From: Multifurca ochricompacta
Lineage: Eukaryota; Basidiomycota; Agaricomycetes; Russulales; Russulaceae
Length of the DNA stretch: 64,000 bases
Assembly (NCBI GenBank): GCA_022496185.1
Contig: WTXG01000063.1
Location: 116,779 to 180,778 of the forward strand
Direction of reading: 5' to 3'
In this document: positions 45,061-57,982 of the stretch, one piece after another
Numbering within the stretch: position 1 is the stretch's first letter
How the letters are laid out: each line of letters begins with the position of its first letter
Position numbers and translations under genes: made by a program
The notes under the pieces: generated by a model
The model's input: only the letters and a program-made list of their open reading frames with translations
What the model was told of the DNA's origin: nothing
The model's database searches: none

Positions 45061-47542
45061 TTATTTCAGTAAACTAGAAACTGGCTTCTGCGATGATTTA
45101 CTGTATAGTGTCTTACTCGTCCCTTTGCTCCACGATGAAACTACATCACTTGACGGCTGTATTGAACTGGGTGGCAACATCCACCTACGAATCTGATCTG
45201 AATTCTTCTCCTCACAGCTGATATCTTCCGCCTTCCGCTTCCGCCGATCCCTGCTCTTCGATGCATCGTGGCCCATATCCGTCTTATCCAGGCTTCCGTC
45301 GCCTTCGATGTCCCATTTAGATGCGAGGTACTTGTTCATGATTGATAATACAAATTCAGAAGAACGAAGCTTCTCCTGAGCCACTTTGACTCGTGAATCA
45401 CCCCGCCGCATTTCTTCAATCTCTATTTGGGTTTGTGCACTTGTTTCAAATTGTGTTTCCACATGGAGGTAATAGTCATGAAAAAGGGAGCGTAGTTCTT
45501 CAATTATCTTCGTGCAGGGGACGTTGATAAGCCCTTCTGCGGTCCTAAGGAGATCCTTGACAATTCGGGGAGAAAGGTTACCGCCAATGAGGCAGATAAG
45601 TTTGCCACGGCCGCCTCTGACAAGACAGTCATGACTTAACTTGATGTAGTCATCGAATACCTGTTGCATGTCATTTGACAGATCCATCTTCAGGATATTC
45701 CTGCATCTTGCAATTTGATATAGAAGTACCCAAAAAAATGACTCCAGGTCATCTGAGACTTCATGAGCCGTATATCGAGGTTCCCTTAAACGTGAAATCG
45801 AAATGAATTGCCATGTACCCTGCACACAATTCAAATTAGCACATAATCCATGAGAAATCTTCACAGATAACATACCGTGCGTGAATGTTGCCTTGGACCT
45901 TCCTCAACACCCTTATGCACTTGCTTCGACAAGTCCCAATCAATTAACATTCCAGTGCCCTCCTCTGTGATCAGGATGTTTCCTGCGCTCACATCCCGAT
46001 GTAGAATCTGAGCCCTCTCGTACGCTGCAGAGTGAGCTGTCGTGACCCATCACTATACATTCCATGAGTAATAAACGATATTCCTTACCTACGATCGCGT
46101 CCCGAATAACTTCGCACAACTGCCTTGTTGATTTGAATGCGCTAAGGGGCTTTCCAAGGGTCTCCAACACCAGTCGATAATGAACATATGGATCGACATG
46201 TGGTTGACCAGGACACCACTCATGTTCACTGCCGGGAATTCTCAGATAGTCCTGTGTCCTTGTTCTTTGTGCGGCAAATGAGGTGGTGGCAGTGCACTCA
46301 GGTGACACAGGAACATCACCAGCTGGACCCAATTCTGGTATGTTGGGTACCTGTGCGTCGTGCAGCTTGCGATATACATCACCTTCCCTTTCAATTCCAG
46401 GAAGGTCGGTCCGCCAAAAATCCTTGAGGTATACCAGGTTTGTACTTGCAACGTCAAACGCGATATAGCCGAATGTAGAGTGACCAAATAGACCTCCTGT
46501 ATCCCACACCGCGCTTGGCGTAATGTAAACTCTAAGATCTCCATCAGTGCTGCGATCATCGTGAACGAGGAACCTTCGAAGATCGGCCTTCTTGGTGTTC
46601 TCCAAGCCAGGGTATCTCTTCAGTTTAGGAAGTGCTACCTCTGCTTCGTCGTCTGTCACAGGAGTAACGGTGCTGTCATGGCCACGCTCGATGTCGGAGA
46701 GGAAATTGAATCTCCAGATGAATTCGAGGAGGGTTTCGGGTTGGGTAAGCCAGTCGAATGATTCTGTGTATATGACACCGCTGCGATCCCATCGAAGAAG
46801 ACGGCCCTTTTCACCGAAAAGAAAGATGGAAAACGAAAACACACGAAATTGAGATTGATGATGTGCTGAAGCATACGCGATCATCTGGCCGCACACTCGG
46901 TAAGCGGTATCCGAGAATCGTATGTGGCTCTTCGCTTCATCTCCCCTCTTCTTCATCGTCTCCATGTCACAGAATATGTCAGCCTTGTTCTTATTCTTGA
47001 TCCACATCTCCATCGTTTTCCAATTCAGTAGCTTTCCCTCTTCAAGGCTTGTTCCAGACCCATCAGAGTGACGAGGATTACTTGAATACACAGATATATC
47101 AGGTTTCAAACGATAAGGCCCATCTCGGGACGTTGTAGTGTTGTTAAATTTTAGTTTGGGACAAAGACCAGCTGTCTTAATTGCATGAATCTATATTGGG
47201 TGTAAGTATATAATCATCCATGCATCAGATGGAAGAGAAACTTGCAAATGCGTCCTCATGCTGTGAGGCGGTTGATTCGCCAAACAAGATTCCACCTGTT
47301 GGCCGTGTTTCGCGTGCCTCAGGAACAAATTCCTTCAAAAACTCCTTTACTGGCATAGGCCCGACGAATTTCTCGGAAGCGTCGAAGGTCATTTCTTGAT
47401 AGCGTTTTGGGGCCGTGGGCTGAGGTGTAGAGCTGTGGGCTTCACTTCCTTGAAGATCTCTCTTTAATGGTGTTGTTGTTGAAAGTGTTTTCATTGAGTG
47501 AGGGTCTTTGGAGTTAGGTGGAGTGCTGCGTTTAGGAGGCAT
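45061..47542 (-). CDS. FunK1-type fungal protein kinase, copy 2
   Basis: Four minus-strand exons (47542-47246, 47190-46089, 46036-45876, 45819-45061) give 772 residues without a stop. Exons 3 and 4 have exactly the lengths seen in copy 1, and introns sit at the same places, including the GC-AG intron (47191-47245). Catalytic [10 protein letters not shown] and DWDLSK are intact. Over the last 253 residues I count about 23 differences from copy 1. The N terminus is longer than in copy 1 ([18 protein letters not shown] onward). The charged insert of copy 1 exon 2 is shorter here. Both copies look functional. The start is ATG 47542, the first in-frame ATG of the conserved exon. Confidence 0.86.
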
Positions 47543-49338
47543 GTTGTGAGACAAGGAGAGCGTGGGGAGGGTTGAATGCAGGGAACACTTACCAGTGGCA
47601 CTAAATAGGTGAGTCTAGACAGTCGGACACAATCAGATGGTGTATTAGGGTTTCTGGAGCGGTGTTGAGATTATCAATAATGAGTCAACAGGGTCTGAGC
47701 GGAGCGCAACGACTGAGAAGAGCGTGTCGCAAGAAGTTGAACCTTAAGTGGACGCGTTTGGTCACGTGTGAGCGTGACTTGACTGGATCTCGAGGACCTG
47801 TATCTCTATATTACAATTCAATGGGGATTGTAGTCACAGTGTCAGTATGTCAGGCTGAAAATTGTGTATGTTCACCTTAGATCAACTCCTTATGTTAAGC
47901 ATGTGTAGGTCTGCTGGGCCAAAATTACCCATCTTGGCATGCAGCATAATAGGGAGGAGAATTCACTGACACACTGACACCGACACGTGTGCAAGGAGGG
48001 ATGATGGCTGGGTCTCAATGCGCTATTTTTTTGTTGTTGCTCAACATTACTTCTATGGCACTCTACAAACTCTCGATTTATATTGGCACCCCCAATCCCC
48101 CCATCTATACACGAGGTGGCCCACAATTTTAGATCCGCTTCTTCCACTCATTCGGAATCAAACCCGAAAATTAACTGTGCAATCACTTGCTCTTGTCTCA
48201 TTTGCACCACCTGAGATGGTGGAGCTCTGCTTGCCATATATTTAAAATGAATTTCGATATGTATTCTGGGGCAGTCACTTGGTGCTGCAGGACTTCCCAC
48301 ATAAATCCAGGGCAGCAGTTAAACCCTGCACCTTAGAACAAGACTGAGCACAAAGGCACCCAGCTTCAGGTGCCACTTACTTTTGTGTTGCTCTTGAGCA
48401 ATCAAAGACTATTCCAGGATTCCGAGTCGTGCAAGGCGGAAGTTAGTGTGGACTAAGGGAGAAGATGTTCAACCAGATGCGCCACCCAGCTCGAGTGAGC
48501 AGCTCAGCAGCGTAAGTTCATCACGGGTCAAATGATCCACTGTAATGAATGTACTTCCACACCGTAGAAATACTGGATCGGAGTGGCACTTCTTGGGACT
48601 TGCCATACGTTTTGTGATCCCTAAGACGGGTGCGGGTTTAAATGCCCAAGACGACGAAGACTGGAGTAAACTCAAAAAAGTATCGAGAGCAAGCGTCTCG
48701 CGACATCGTGGTGTTATCGCTCAGAATGGCGTTGACATTAACACATGAAACGACTCGGAAAAGCAAAGAACGTCATGATGACTCAATAATCCGAGGTTGA
48801 AAGGTTATTACTGCAGCGCGATGGGTGAACCTCATTGACGTTTGCATCGTGATACGGGCACCCTGAGATTGTGAGTGTGATTATTACCTCACAGTGGCAC
48901 ACAGATGAAGGAGGGGTGAGGGGATTTGACTGTGGTGCGGGTGTTGGCATGCGGAACTGCGTCGACGAGATTGCCTTTAACCTAAGAACTGAAAGTGCGC
49001 ATGGGTGGTCATAACCTAGAGATTAGTTGAGAACGGAACGGAGGGGTCGGTAGCAACCGGATCCATTGTCCCGCTCCCGCATAGCCGGTACACTCCTTAC
49101 TGTGTGCACGCAACACTTTAATTCTTTGCTTTAATATTACTTTTGCTCTTGGTCGTTGTCATGGCCCTTTGACGTATGGCAACAGGGACCGGCCAGCTCA
49201 GTTGCCGCGACGATGCCGCGATTTGTAAGCAGCTGAGTGAGATTTGTAAGCAGCTGAGTGAGAAAGGCGATCAAGGACCTCAGAGACTCTATTTTTTCAC
49301 TTGTTTGTATTGATTTTTGATTTTTGTTTGGAAAGACT
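47543..49338. other. Intergenic region without a supported gene
   Basis: Short frames only. A plus-strand frame at 48018-48245 looks protein-like (LLPLIRNQTRKLTVQSLAL, FAPPEMVELCLPY) but has no context and may be a remnant. A 22-bp direct repeat (gatttgtaagcagctgagtgag) occurs twice in tandem at about 49209-49252. Confidence 0.4.
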
Positions 49339-49343
49339 GTAAG

Positions 49344-49925
49344 TGTCATGAACTGACACCCTAGAAAACCTCCTGACCCCCCAGAAATCCTCAGACGCTC
49401 CCAGAGACCTTGTAAAACCCTCAGAGACGAAGATAACCCTAGATTAAGACCAGAGAAGGGCCGGTCCGGACCAGGGCCGGACTCCTGCCAAATTGGAGAC
49501 CTGTGGGAAGAATACTAACAGAACCCCACAATGTCTAAACAGCAGTGCACAAACTGCGGACTGCGGACTGCGGACTGCGGATTCCTAAGCCCAAAAGTGG
49601 GGCTATTCTCATTGGTGGATCAGTAGGGAGTTAGAGCGAAGTTAACCTCCCCTAAAGTGGTGCACAGACCAAAGTCCCGGTTGTAATTACGTATATAAAC
49701 CCTTTGGGAATAGAATGGACAGCTCCAGACTGTCCACTTGTGATCCGGTTCCTGATTACCTAGGAGATTAGCCCCACCTTGTGGAAGGCTTCTCATCCCC
49801 TGCCTTTGAGCTGTTCGCTTCGTCTCCCTTGCACTTTCACCCTCACTCTCATCCTTTGCCCACTTCCAAATCCCTTCCCTTCGCATACAACCCACTGTCC
49901 AGGCAGTCGACAGTGAGTTGTAACA
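49344..49925 (+). repeat. Ty3-type 5' LTR
   Basis: 582 bp, TGTCATGAACTGACA...GAGTTGTAACA, with a short cggactg tandem array at about 49556-49582 and a TATA box at 49692-49699. Confidence 0.95.
49692..49699 (+). promoter_or_regulatory. TATA box in Ty3-type 5' LTR
   Basis: TATATAAA lies about 230 bp before the LTR end, a plausible core promoter for the element transcript. The same box is at 55579-55586 in the 3' LTR. Confidence 0.6.
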
Positions 49926-49972
49926 TTTGGACAGTCTCTTTCACAGCAGACAGTGACTGACAAAGTGCCCTA

Positions 49973-52105
49973 GTGTCCCAGAACAGCTCCCCTTTGACCA
50001 ACGCTTCGGATCAAGCAGCCTCCCCCCCTACGAGCTTACCCCCCCCACGAGATCCTCAACTTCGCTGCCTTAGTAGAGGCAGCTGCCACAGCATCCCCGG
50101 CCCCTCCTTCATCGGTCTTGCCTCCTCTGGAACTCCCAGAACTTCATCCTTTCCCTGTGCCCTCCCCCACCCTCCAATTGCCCCCTCTTGTCCCTCCAGG
50201 CCTCGTAAACGCGTCCAATACCTTTGGCACCCCCCCCCTCGTTATATTCGTCTGCCAACCCCTGCTCCACCCCCTCCCACTGCAGCAAACGCCCTCTCTC
50301 CCCGCCACCCTGGCCTTGTCCATCGGACACCTCCTCCTTCTCTCGTCAATCGCCCCCTTTGCACTGACCATCCAACCAATCCTCACCAATATCTTATATA
50401 CTACTCGCTTGACGGTCATCAAGAGTCTTGGGTGCCCGCTCAGTTCTCCAGAGAACCTAGCTTCTTTGACCAATTCCCCTGCTTTGTGGACGTGCTCGCT
50501 GATCTCCCCCATTATCTCCCTGGTGTGGGCATTCCTCTCCGCTTTCCTCACTTTCACAACGTTCCTATTCGTCCTCGCCTTGATCGATTTCTTCGTTCCC
50601 CTCATTACCCCCCCTCCCACTTTGTAAACCTCAATCTTTGTGCCAAAGTAGGTTATTTGGCCCCCAACCCTCGCACTTTCCAAAGGGGCCTGCTGGTCTA
50701 TTCCTGGAACGCTTCCCTTGCCCGCTTGAATCGCACCCTCTCCCCAGAACTGCAAGACATCTTTAGTGGGGCAAGAACATTACTCCAAGGCTTTGATCTC
50801 CTGGACGGACGATTTATCAGCCTCTTCGGCACCCTAAATTTTACTGATCTAGGTGTTACAATAGAAGATAGATATTTTACTGTTCGAGACGCACTTAGAA
50901 CCCACCCAGAGCTCATCCCCTTCACCCAAGCAGTACGTTTACCTACCAATCCTGTCCCCCTCCTCCCCATTCAGCCTGCAGACGGGTATACCTGCTTTGA
51001 AGACATAGATTTCGATAGTAACCTCTAAACAGTACGTTGTGCATCTAACTGTAGAGGTCCCTGGTAAATAAAGACGTCTCTTGGTCCGGGAAAATAGTGT
51101 CCTTCCCTGCAGAAAGAGAAGAGCGTCTCCAACGCGTCCAAAGACAATTCAACCACCTTTTCCAGCTTCACAGAGAAGCACAGCTCGCCCTCCTCTATCC
51201 AGAACCACTTATCAGCACCCTCCACGACGACGGACAAGCAGAAGGTTGTGTGACGTCGATACCATCTATCTCCCCTTCGAATTCTCCTCCCCTTTGGACA
51301 AGTCCTCTCCCAAACCCAGTACAACCAGTTCCTGTCCGGGCCCTGTCAGGCCATCCCTCGAGACTCCCAGCACCAACTTCTCTATTGGCACCTTGCTCAA
51401 CTCACCCATTCCACAGGAGACCCCTTGAAACACTCCTAGTCTGTGTCAACGACGAATACCTCTGGAAAGAACACATTCCCCCTCGAACCCCAGAACTCGA
51501 AACACTCTTGCTCAGAGGAGAACGCCTCTACTACCTCTCCACCTTTCGTCTAGACCATACCCGAATCAACCTCACCTTTGACGAGATCCGCCTTCACTCT
51601 GCTCCCTCCCCTTCTGGCTGGCGCCTTGTAGAAACAGAAGGGATACAAATTGAATACCTGTGGACTGCTGATTACTGGGAGACCACCTCACGCAACCACT
51701 GCCCCTTCCTTGTTAACCCCCCATCTTCACAGACCCCCCCTATCTCCCCACCTACACCGAACTTTCCCCAGAACCAGAAGAGCTCGCCTTCCCTACCTTT
51801 CCCTTGCAGCAGTCACCCAAGAAGAAGAACGCCTCACCCAGACCCAGACAGCCTTAATTGGTAACACTACCACTTGGTCTGATCTCGAGACCCCCACAGA
51901 AAACACCTCTGACTTTGAAGAAAGCTCCCCTGTATCCAGACAACGCTGCCTCTGTGATATTGACCTTTGTACCTGTAATTTTCGTCCAGATACTCCCCCT
52001 ACCCCCCCAGGCATAGTATTGTGGAGGCCTTCAGCCTTTGATACATACTTACCCTCGCATTACTCGATCTAAGTAGGGAAAAGAAATAAAAGACTCCTTT
52101 GCATT
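49973..52105 (+). pseudogene. Ty3-type Gag-like region
   Basis: Open frames at 49973-51028, 51097-51864 and 51650-52072 follow the 5' LTR. They are proline- and serine-rich, with patches of folded-looking sequence (VCVNDEYLWKEHIPPRTPEL near 51440). There is no zinc knuckle and no clear ATG for the first frame. Position argues for Gag; I cannot match it to a known Gag by eye. Confidence 0.55.
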
Positions 52106-55100
52106 GTGGCTAGTATTACTGACTGGGCTATCAACCTGGCGTCCCAACACAGAAGAAGTCAGTCCAACTCCCCCCAAGACAGAAGAAGAAATCCTAGAAG
52201 ACGCAGTAGCAACGACACCCCTGCCACACCTGCCCCCCATCACACCTCTAGAAGACAAAGAGCACAAACCCACCCCAGCCCTAGTGCACCACCGCCAGAA
52301 AGACCAACTCCTCCTGAATACCTCGCATACCGATCTGTCTTTGAAGAGAAAGCCTCTCAACGTTTGCCACAGCACCAGCCATGGGACCATGCCATAGAAC
52401 TCAAACCAGATGCCAAAGTGCGTGACTGCGGCATCTACAAGCTCACCCTGAAGAACAGAAAGCCCTGGATGTTTTCTTAAATGACCACCTGGCCAAGGGA
52501 TATATCAGAGAATCTAAGTCCCCCATTGCTAGTCCCTTCTTCTTTGTAAAAAAGAAGGATGGAAAACTACGTCCTGTCCAAGATTATCGGGCCTTGAATG
52601 AAATCACAGTAAAGAATGCTTACCCCCTACCCTTGATCCCAGAACTCATTGACAAACTTCACCATGCTCGCTACTTCACCAAGTTTGATATCCGCTGGGG
52701 ATATAACAATATCCGTATCAAAGAAGGAGATGAATGGAAAGCCGCCTTTAAGACCAACCGAGGTCTCTTTTGAACCCCTTGTCATGTTCTTCGGACTCTG
52801 TAACTCCCCTGCCACATTCCAAGCCTTCATGAATAGAGCCTTCGAAGATCTCCTTGCCACCGACCATGTTGTCATCTATATGGACGACATCTTAATATTT
52901 ACAGACACTATGGACCACCACAGAACACTTACTCACCAAGTCCTCCAGCGCCTCCAACAGTTTGACTTGTATCTAAAGCCTGAGAAGTGTACCTTTGCTC
53001 AGACAACCATTGACTATCTCGGCCTAGTCATCACAGCTGGCCGTGTCCAGATGGACCCTGCTAAATTAGAAGGTATTACGAAATGGCCTCCCCACGCACC
53101 CTAAAACAACTCCAAGCCTTCCTTGGATTCTGCAACTTCTACCGACGTTTTATCAAGATTTCTCCCTCATTGCCCGCCCCCTCCATGATCTCACCAAAAA
53201 GATACCCCTTTCCTCTGGACTTCTGACCATGACCTTGCCTTTTCCACCCTAAAGAATGCCTTCACCACTGCCCCTGTCCTCGCCCTCCCTGACCATACTA
53301 AAGCTTTCCGTGTCATCACTGATGCCAGTGACTTTGCTATGGTGCCATCCTTGAACAACCTGATGAACTCAATCGCTACCATCCCCTTGCCTTCCTATCC
53401 AAGTCCATGCTGGATGCTGAACGCAACTATGACATCCATGACAAAGAACTTCTTGCCATTGTTCGTGCTCTGGACACCTGGAGACACTACCTTGAGGGTG
53501 CAGCCCTTCCCTTTGAGGTGTGGACTGACCACAACAACCTGACTTACTTCCGCTCCAAGCAGAAGCTCTCCGCCGCCAAGCACGGTGGCCCTTGAACTGT
53601 CTCGATACAACTTCACCATTGTTCACAAACCTGGCTCTTTCAACAATCTGATGCTCTGTCCCGGCGTCCAGACCATAAAGGGGATAGAGCATGACAATGA
53701 TGAGCGATACTCCTGGACTCTAAGTTTTTTCCATTCAGGCCATGAAAACCACAGTCACAACAACTCATGACTCCACTCTACACCCAGAATCAAGACTGCC
53801 AAGACATGACAATGAAGTCACCAAGCCTGACCACATCTGCACAATGGGCCACGCTCCTGCCAAGGACTGGAGGACTGGAACCTAGAAATGGCCTAATCCT
53901 ACATAAGGCCAAGTCTACATCCCAAGTCCCAAAACTACGAAGAGACATTGTAAAGTTACACATGATCCATTGCACAGACATCCAGGCAGATGGAGACCTA
54001 TGAACTAGTATCACGAGAATTTGGTGGCCAGGAATGTCCTCCTTTGTCAAGAATATGTGGACGGATGTGCCACCTGCCAAGAAACCAAAGTTCGACCTCG
54101 ACTACCATCCCTTTGCAACCCAATCAAGTTCCAACTCGAGTATGGGGAACAATCACCATGGACTTCATACAGACTTACCCTATCTCAGTCATACGACTCC
54201 CTATTTGTGTGGTGGACCGGTTCAGTAAAGCCACATCATTGTTCCTTGCACCAAAGATATCACTGCTCCAGAACCTCCAACTATTCCTTGAACATGTATG
54301 GAGACGCACTGGCTCCAGACAAGTCATCTCTGATCGAGGCCCCAGTTTGCATCCAAAGTCATGAAGGAAATGTGGAGCAAGCTAGGAGTACAATCATCCT
54401 TGAGCACTGCTATCACCCCCAGACTGATGGAGAGACTGAACGGGTCAACCAAGAACTAGAACATACCTCCGTGTCTTTTGCAACTTCCAACAGATGACTG
54501 GGCAGAACTGATCCCTTTATGGAGTTCGCCCACAATGCTAGAACTCACAGTGCTACTAAAAGATCTCCTTTGAAATCTGGTATGGCTTCCAACCAGAGTT
54601 TATTCCCCACTCCATTTTGCCACCCCTATCCTGTCAGTGAAGAAAGACTCCGCACCCTAGAAACTATCCGTAGTGAAGTACTGTGCCCTCAGGTGGCTGC
54701 AGAACTCATGAAACAGTCGAGACCAGATGGACCCTCCATGCTTTCAAAACAGGGGAGCTGGTTTGGTTGGAAGGGACAAATATACGCACCACCACCCCAA
54801 AGCCAAACTCAGCCCCCGACACATGGTCCTTTTAAAGTCATACATTCTGGCCCTGTTAACTGCAAGCTTGAACTCCCTAAGTCATGGCGCATCCACCCAG
54901 TCTTTCACAACTCTCTCCTGTCCCATTACAAAGAAACCCCAGTCCATGGACCCAACTTCACTCGACCACCACCAGACTTGTGAATGGGGAAGAAGACCAT
55001 TATGAGATAGAGACCGTCTTACAGTCTGCTCACACCCTAACAGAAAGGGCATCCGTTACCTTGTCAAATGGAAAGGCTACCCTGCCTCAGAGAACTCGTG

Positions 55101-55180
55101 GGTCCCCTTCACTGAAATGAAGAATGCCATGACCCTGCTTCGGGACTTCCACCATCGACACCCCACCCTGCCTAGACCCC
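52106..55180 (+). pseudogene. Ty3-type Pol with chromodomain, frameshifted
   Basis: The reverse transcriptase begins near PPEYLAYRSVFEEKA (about 52310) and continues in a second frame ([19 protein letters not shown], about 52530) and a third (VVIYMDDILIF, about 52870). RNase H is at about 53300-53580 (DKELLAIVRALDTWRHYLEG). Integrase is at about 54020-54620 (CATCQETK, HPQTDGETERVNQELE). A C-terminal chromodomain reads YEIETVL then KGIRYLVKWKGYP across two frames (about 54999-55110). The breaks I could place mostly need one base; given the LTR pattern some may be artefacts. Confidence 0.88.
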
Positions 55181-55218
55181 ACACCTCTGACAAACTTGCT
55201 GTGGCACAGCAAGGCCCT

Positions 55219-55231
55219 AAAGAGGGGATAG
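55219..55231 (+). promoter_or_regulatory. Ty3-type polypurine tract
   Basis: AAAGAGGGGATAG directly precedes the 3' LTR. Confidence 0.7.
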
Positions 55232-55809
55232 TGTCATGAACTGACACCCTAGAAAACCTCCTGACCCCCCAGAATCCTCAGACGCTCCCAGAGACCTTGT
55301 AAAACCCTCAGAGACGAAGATAACCCTAGATTAAGACCAGAGAAGGGCCGGTCCGGACCAGGGCCGGACTCCTGCCAAATTGGAGACCTGTGGGAAGAAT
55401 ACTAACAGAACCCCACAATGTCTAACAGCAGTGCACAAAACTGCGGACTGCGGACTGCGGACTGCGGATTCCTAAGCCCAAAAGTGGGGCTATTCTCATT
55501 GGTGGATCAGTAGGGAGTTAGAGCGAAGTTAACCTCCCCTAAAGTGGTGCACAGACCAAAGTCCCGGTTGTAATTACGTATATAAACCCTTGGGAATAGA
55601 ATGGACAGCTCCAGACTGTCCACTTGTGATCCGGTTCCTGATTACCTAGGAGATTAGCCCCACCTTGTGGAAGGCTTCTCATCCCCTGCCTTTGAGCTGT
55701 TCGCTTCGTCTCCCTTGCACTTCACCCTCACTCTCATCCTTTGCCCACTTCCAAATCCTTCCCTTCGCATACAACCCACTGTCCAGGCAGTCGACAGTGA
55801 GTTGTAACA
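55232..55809 (+). repeat. Ty3-type 3' LTR
   Basis: 578 bp; identical to the 5' LTR except for six single-base changes in homopolymer length. Confidence 0.95.
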
Positions 55810-55814
55810 GTAAG

Positions 55815-56549
55815 TTGTTCTCTCATATTCAGTGTAGAGAGGGTGATAAAGCTGGATGGGGACATTTTTGAACAGGATGAATTCTTGGGGCTATACTACA
55901 GCCCTTTTGATCATAGGAATGCTTGTAGGTGGCTGGCCTTAAGGGCAACCTATGAATGCATGGTTGTAAATTAAAATGTGTGGTTATGGAATGCGTGGAT
56001 TAAATGTGGGATGTGTGGTATGGACTTGGAATGTGTAGTTGTAGATTAGATTAGTTTGTAACACAAGGCGATCCCCGAAGCCAAGTGTGGCAGACCACAA
56101 TCCGCCACAGTGATCATGTTTCCTTCCCATGCCACAGGGAAACCAACACAAACCTTGGTGTGTAGTTCAGGAAAGCTCTTGTCTTGCTCTTAAGTGATAT
56201 ATTTTCCAGCTCTGATGAGGACCTTCATCCACTGGTCGAGTATTACTGCATCTAGGGTTTTTGGATCAGAGCATTGTCAAACATGTTCTGGATCACTTTG
56301 ATAAAATTCAGTATGGCTTTAGGTATGTGTGAATCTGCAATTCTGTTCAAACATGTTAGTGATACTGTTTGTTTCAAGTATAAGGTCCTTGCGGCAAGTC
56401 CGCAAGAAACTTGGGTTGAAGGGAATTGACAAAAACAGGCTAGTTTCAAAACAATCGCCCCTTTTGTACAAGAAATCCGAGAATGATTTCTGACAATGGG
56501 TGCCTGGCAGATGGTTACTACATTACATCAGGACTATAGCCTGAAGGTG
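55815..56549. other. Intergenic right of the Ty3-type element
   Basis: No gene supported. About 55930-56040 is rich in repeated gnnatgtgtgg-like words. Confidence 0.4.
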
Positions 56550-57873
56550 CCCCGAGTATGTGATGTTCATTGTCCACTTGGTGATCTGTATTTCTGACAT
56601 AAAATGCAGAGCGACTGTTGCCAAGTTCTGAAACAGACAGAACCAGAGGCTGTTGAATGTTGGAAGCACAAAGGTTTCAACGAAAGTGGTTTTGGTCAGC
56701 TGGTGTCATGGATATACTGACAATTTATCAACATGATAAATGGAAAAGGTTGGCTTATGGCTGCACATTGGCCTTGATCCGTATCCTGGCCGTATTGCAT
56801 GGTTGAAGTCTGGTGGTGCAATCACAATCCCCGACTGATTGTGAGTTATTATCTGAAGCCGGGCGCAAAGTTGGAGGTATGTTGGTGTTCATGGTGTCTG
56901 CTCAATATCCTCCACTGACATCCCTTTATAACCAGGTATACCCCTTGTCATGCAGAGTGACCGTGGAACAGAAAACAATGGTGTTGCAAACTGCCATACT
57001 GTCACGCGCCACCAGTTGGATCCCTCCTTGGTCGGTACATTACAACATCACTGGTGTGTTGAGAAGTCAAACATCAAGCCTGAATTGCCTGGTCCTTGTT
57101 GCGATGCCAATTCACGCCTGGCTTTGAAGATCATCTTGATTTTGGATATAATAATGGGCTATATAATCCTGATGACCCGCTTGAGAAGTAAGGTCATTAG
57201 TTATGGCTTCTTGTAGTGAATCCTAATCATATCATTATATGCAGACTTGTTTTCCGGTGGCTTGCGATCCCATGGCTTCAAGCTGAGCTTGATTCATGGA
57301 TGCAGCGGTTCAACTCCAGCCTCGACAGGCTGACAAGCACAACTTTTGCCACAAGGCATTCCCAACATATTCATGCAAAGCCACATCTGTATGGATCACA
57401 AGATTTTAAGGTATGACATGATGACTCCCTCCACTGCCAACATGAACTGAGAGTGTTGTTGAGGTTGTTGTGTGTCCTGATCTCTTTGACGAGATGGAGC
57501 AAGAATGGTACGACCGCATGATTCTGTTTTCAACTTGTTCTGCCAACTTTTGCCCAGCAAATAATGACATTCTATCATGCCATGGGTGAACCTGCAGTGT
57601 CATCCCCTCACATTTTGGACAATATATCAAGACCTCCTTGCACATTTTCATGCCTTACTGGATGATCCCCAACTTGCCGAGGTTCTTCACATGGCAGATG
57701 AAGGTGCTGATGAGGAAGTCCCCATTTTAATGGTTTGCATGATTGTGGCAGGAGACAACATCATAGGTGAGAATGGGTATGTGTACTATGGAGGATTAGA
57801 GGATCCTCCATTGAGCAATGATGGAGGTCACAATGGCAAGGGTGTTGATGTTGAAAACGTGGTAGATCTTTGA
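56550..57873 (+). pseudogene. Integrase-core (DDE) domain gene, frameshifted
   Basis: Translated pieces in several frames line up with integrase-core proteins found in many mushrooms: DKWKR (about 56738), LWLHIGLDPYPGRIAWLK in the next frame, then WWCNHNPRLIVSYYLK, then MQSDRGTEN (about 56950) and HQLDPSLVGTLQHHW. An intron (about 57190-57245) joins PLEK to LVFRWLAIPWLQAELDSW. A C-terminal part (FWTIYQDLLAHFHALL) runs to a stop near 57873. At least two frame breaks lie before 56950. DRGTEN carries an expected catalytic Asp. Probably a decaying transposon-derived or domesticated integrase-like gene; orientation matches the alpha-kinase that follows. Confidence 0.6.
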
Positions 57874-57982
57874 GAATATGCTGATTTTAGTGACTGAGTG
57901 TTTTCTATTGCAATGACAATGAAATTTGTTACGTCCTGGTGGAGAATGGTACACATAATGCAGCTAAACTATACTAACTGTG

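Larger units (their letters stand above)
49344..55809 (+). mobile_element. Ty3-type chromovirus LTR retrotransposon
   Basis: LTRs at 49344-49925 and 55232-55809, flanked by GTAAG (49339-49343 and 55810-55814). The internal region has a Gag-like part and a Pol in the order reverse transcriptase, RNase H, integrase, chromodomain, which defines chromoviruses of the Ty3 lineage. Pol is spread over several frames, yet its motifs are well kept. The LTRs show no base substitution between them, only six run-length changes, so insertion is very recent. Confidence 0.95.

Noticed and set aside
47640..47700. Possible further FunK1 upstream exon before ATG 47542
   Set aside because: No homologous sequence upstream of copy 1 and no splice site pair that extends the frame convincingly.
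48018..48245. 75-codon frame with leucine-rich character
   Set aside because: No start context, no neighbouring exons and no firm family; mentioned only in the intergenic entry.
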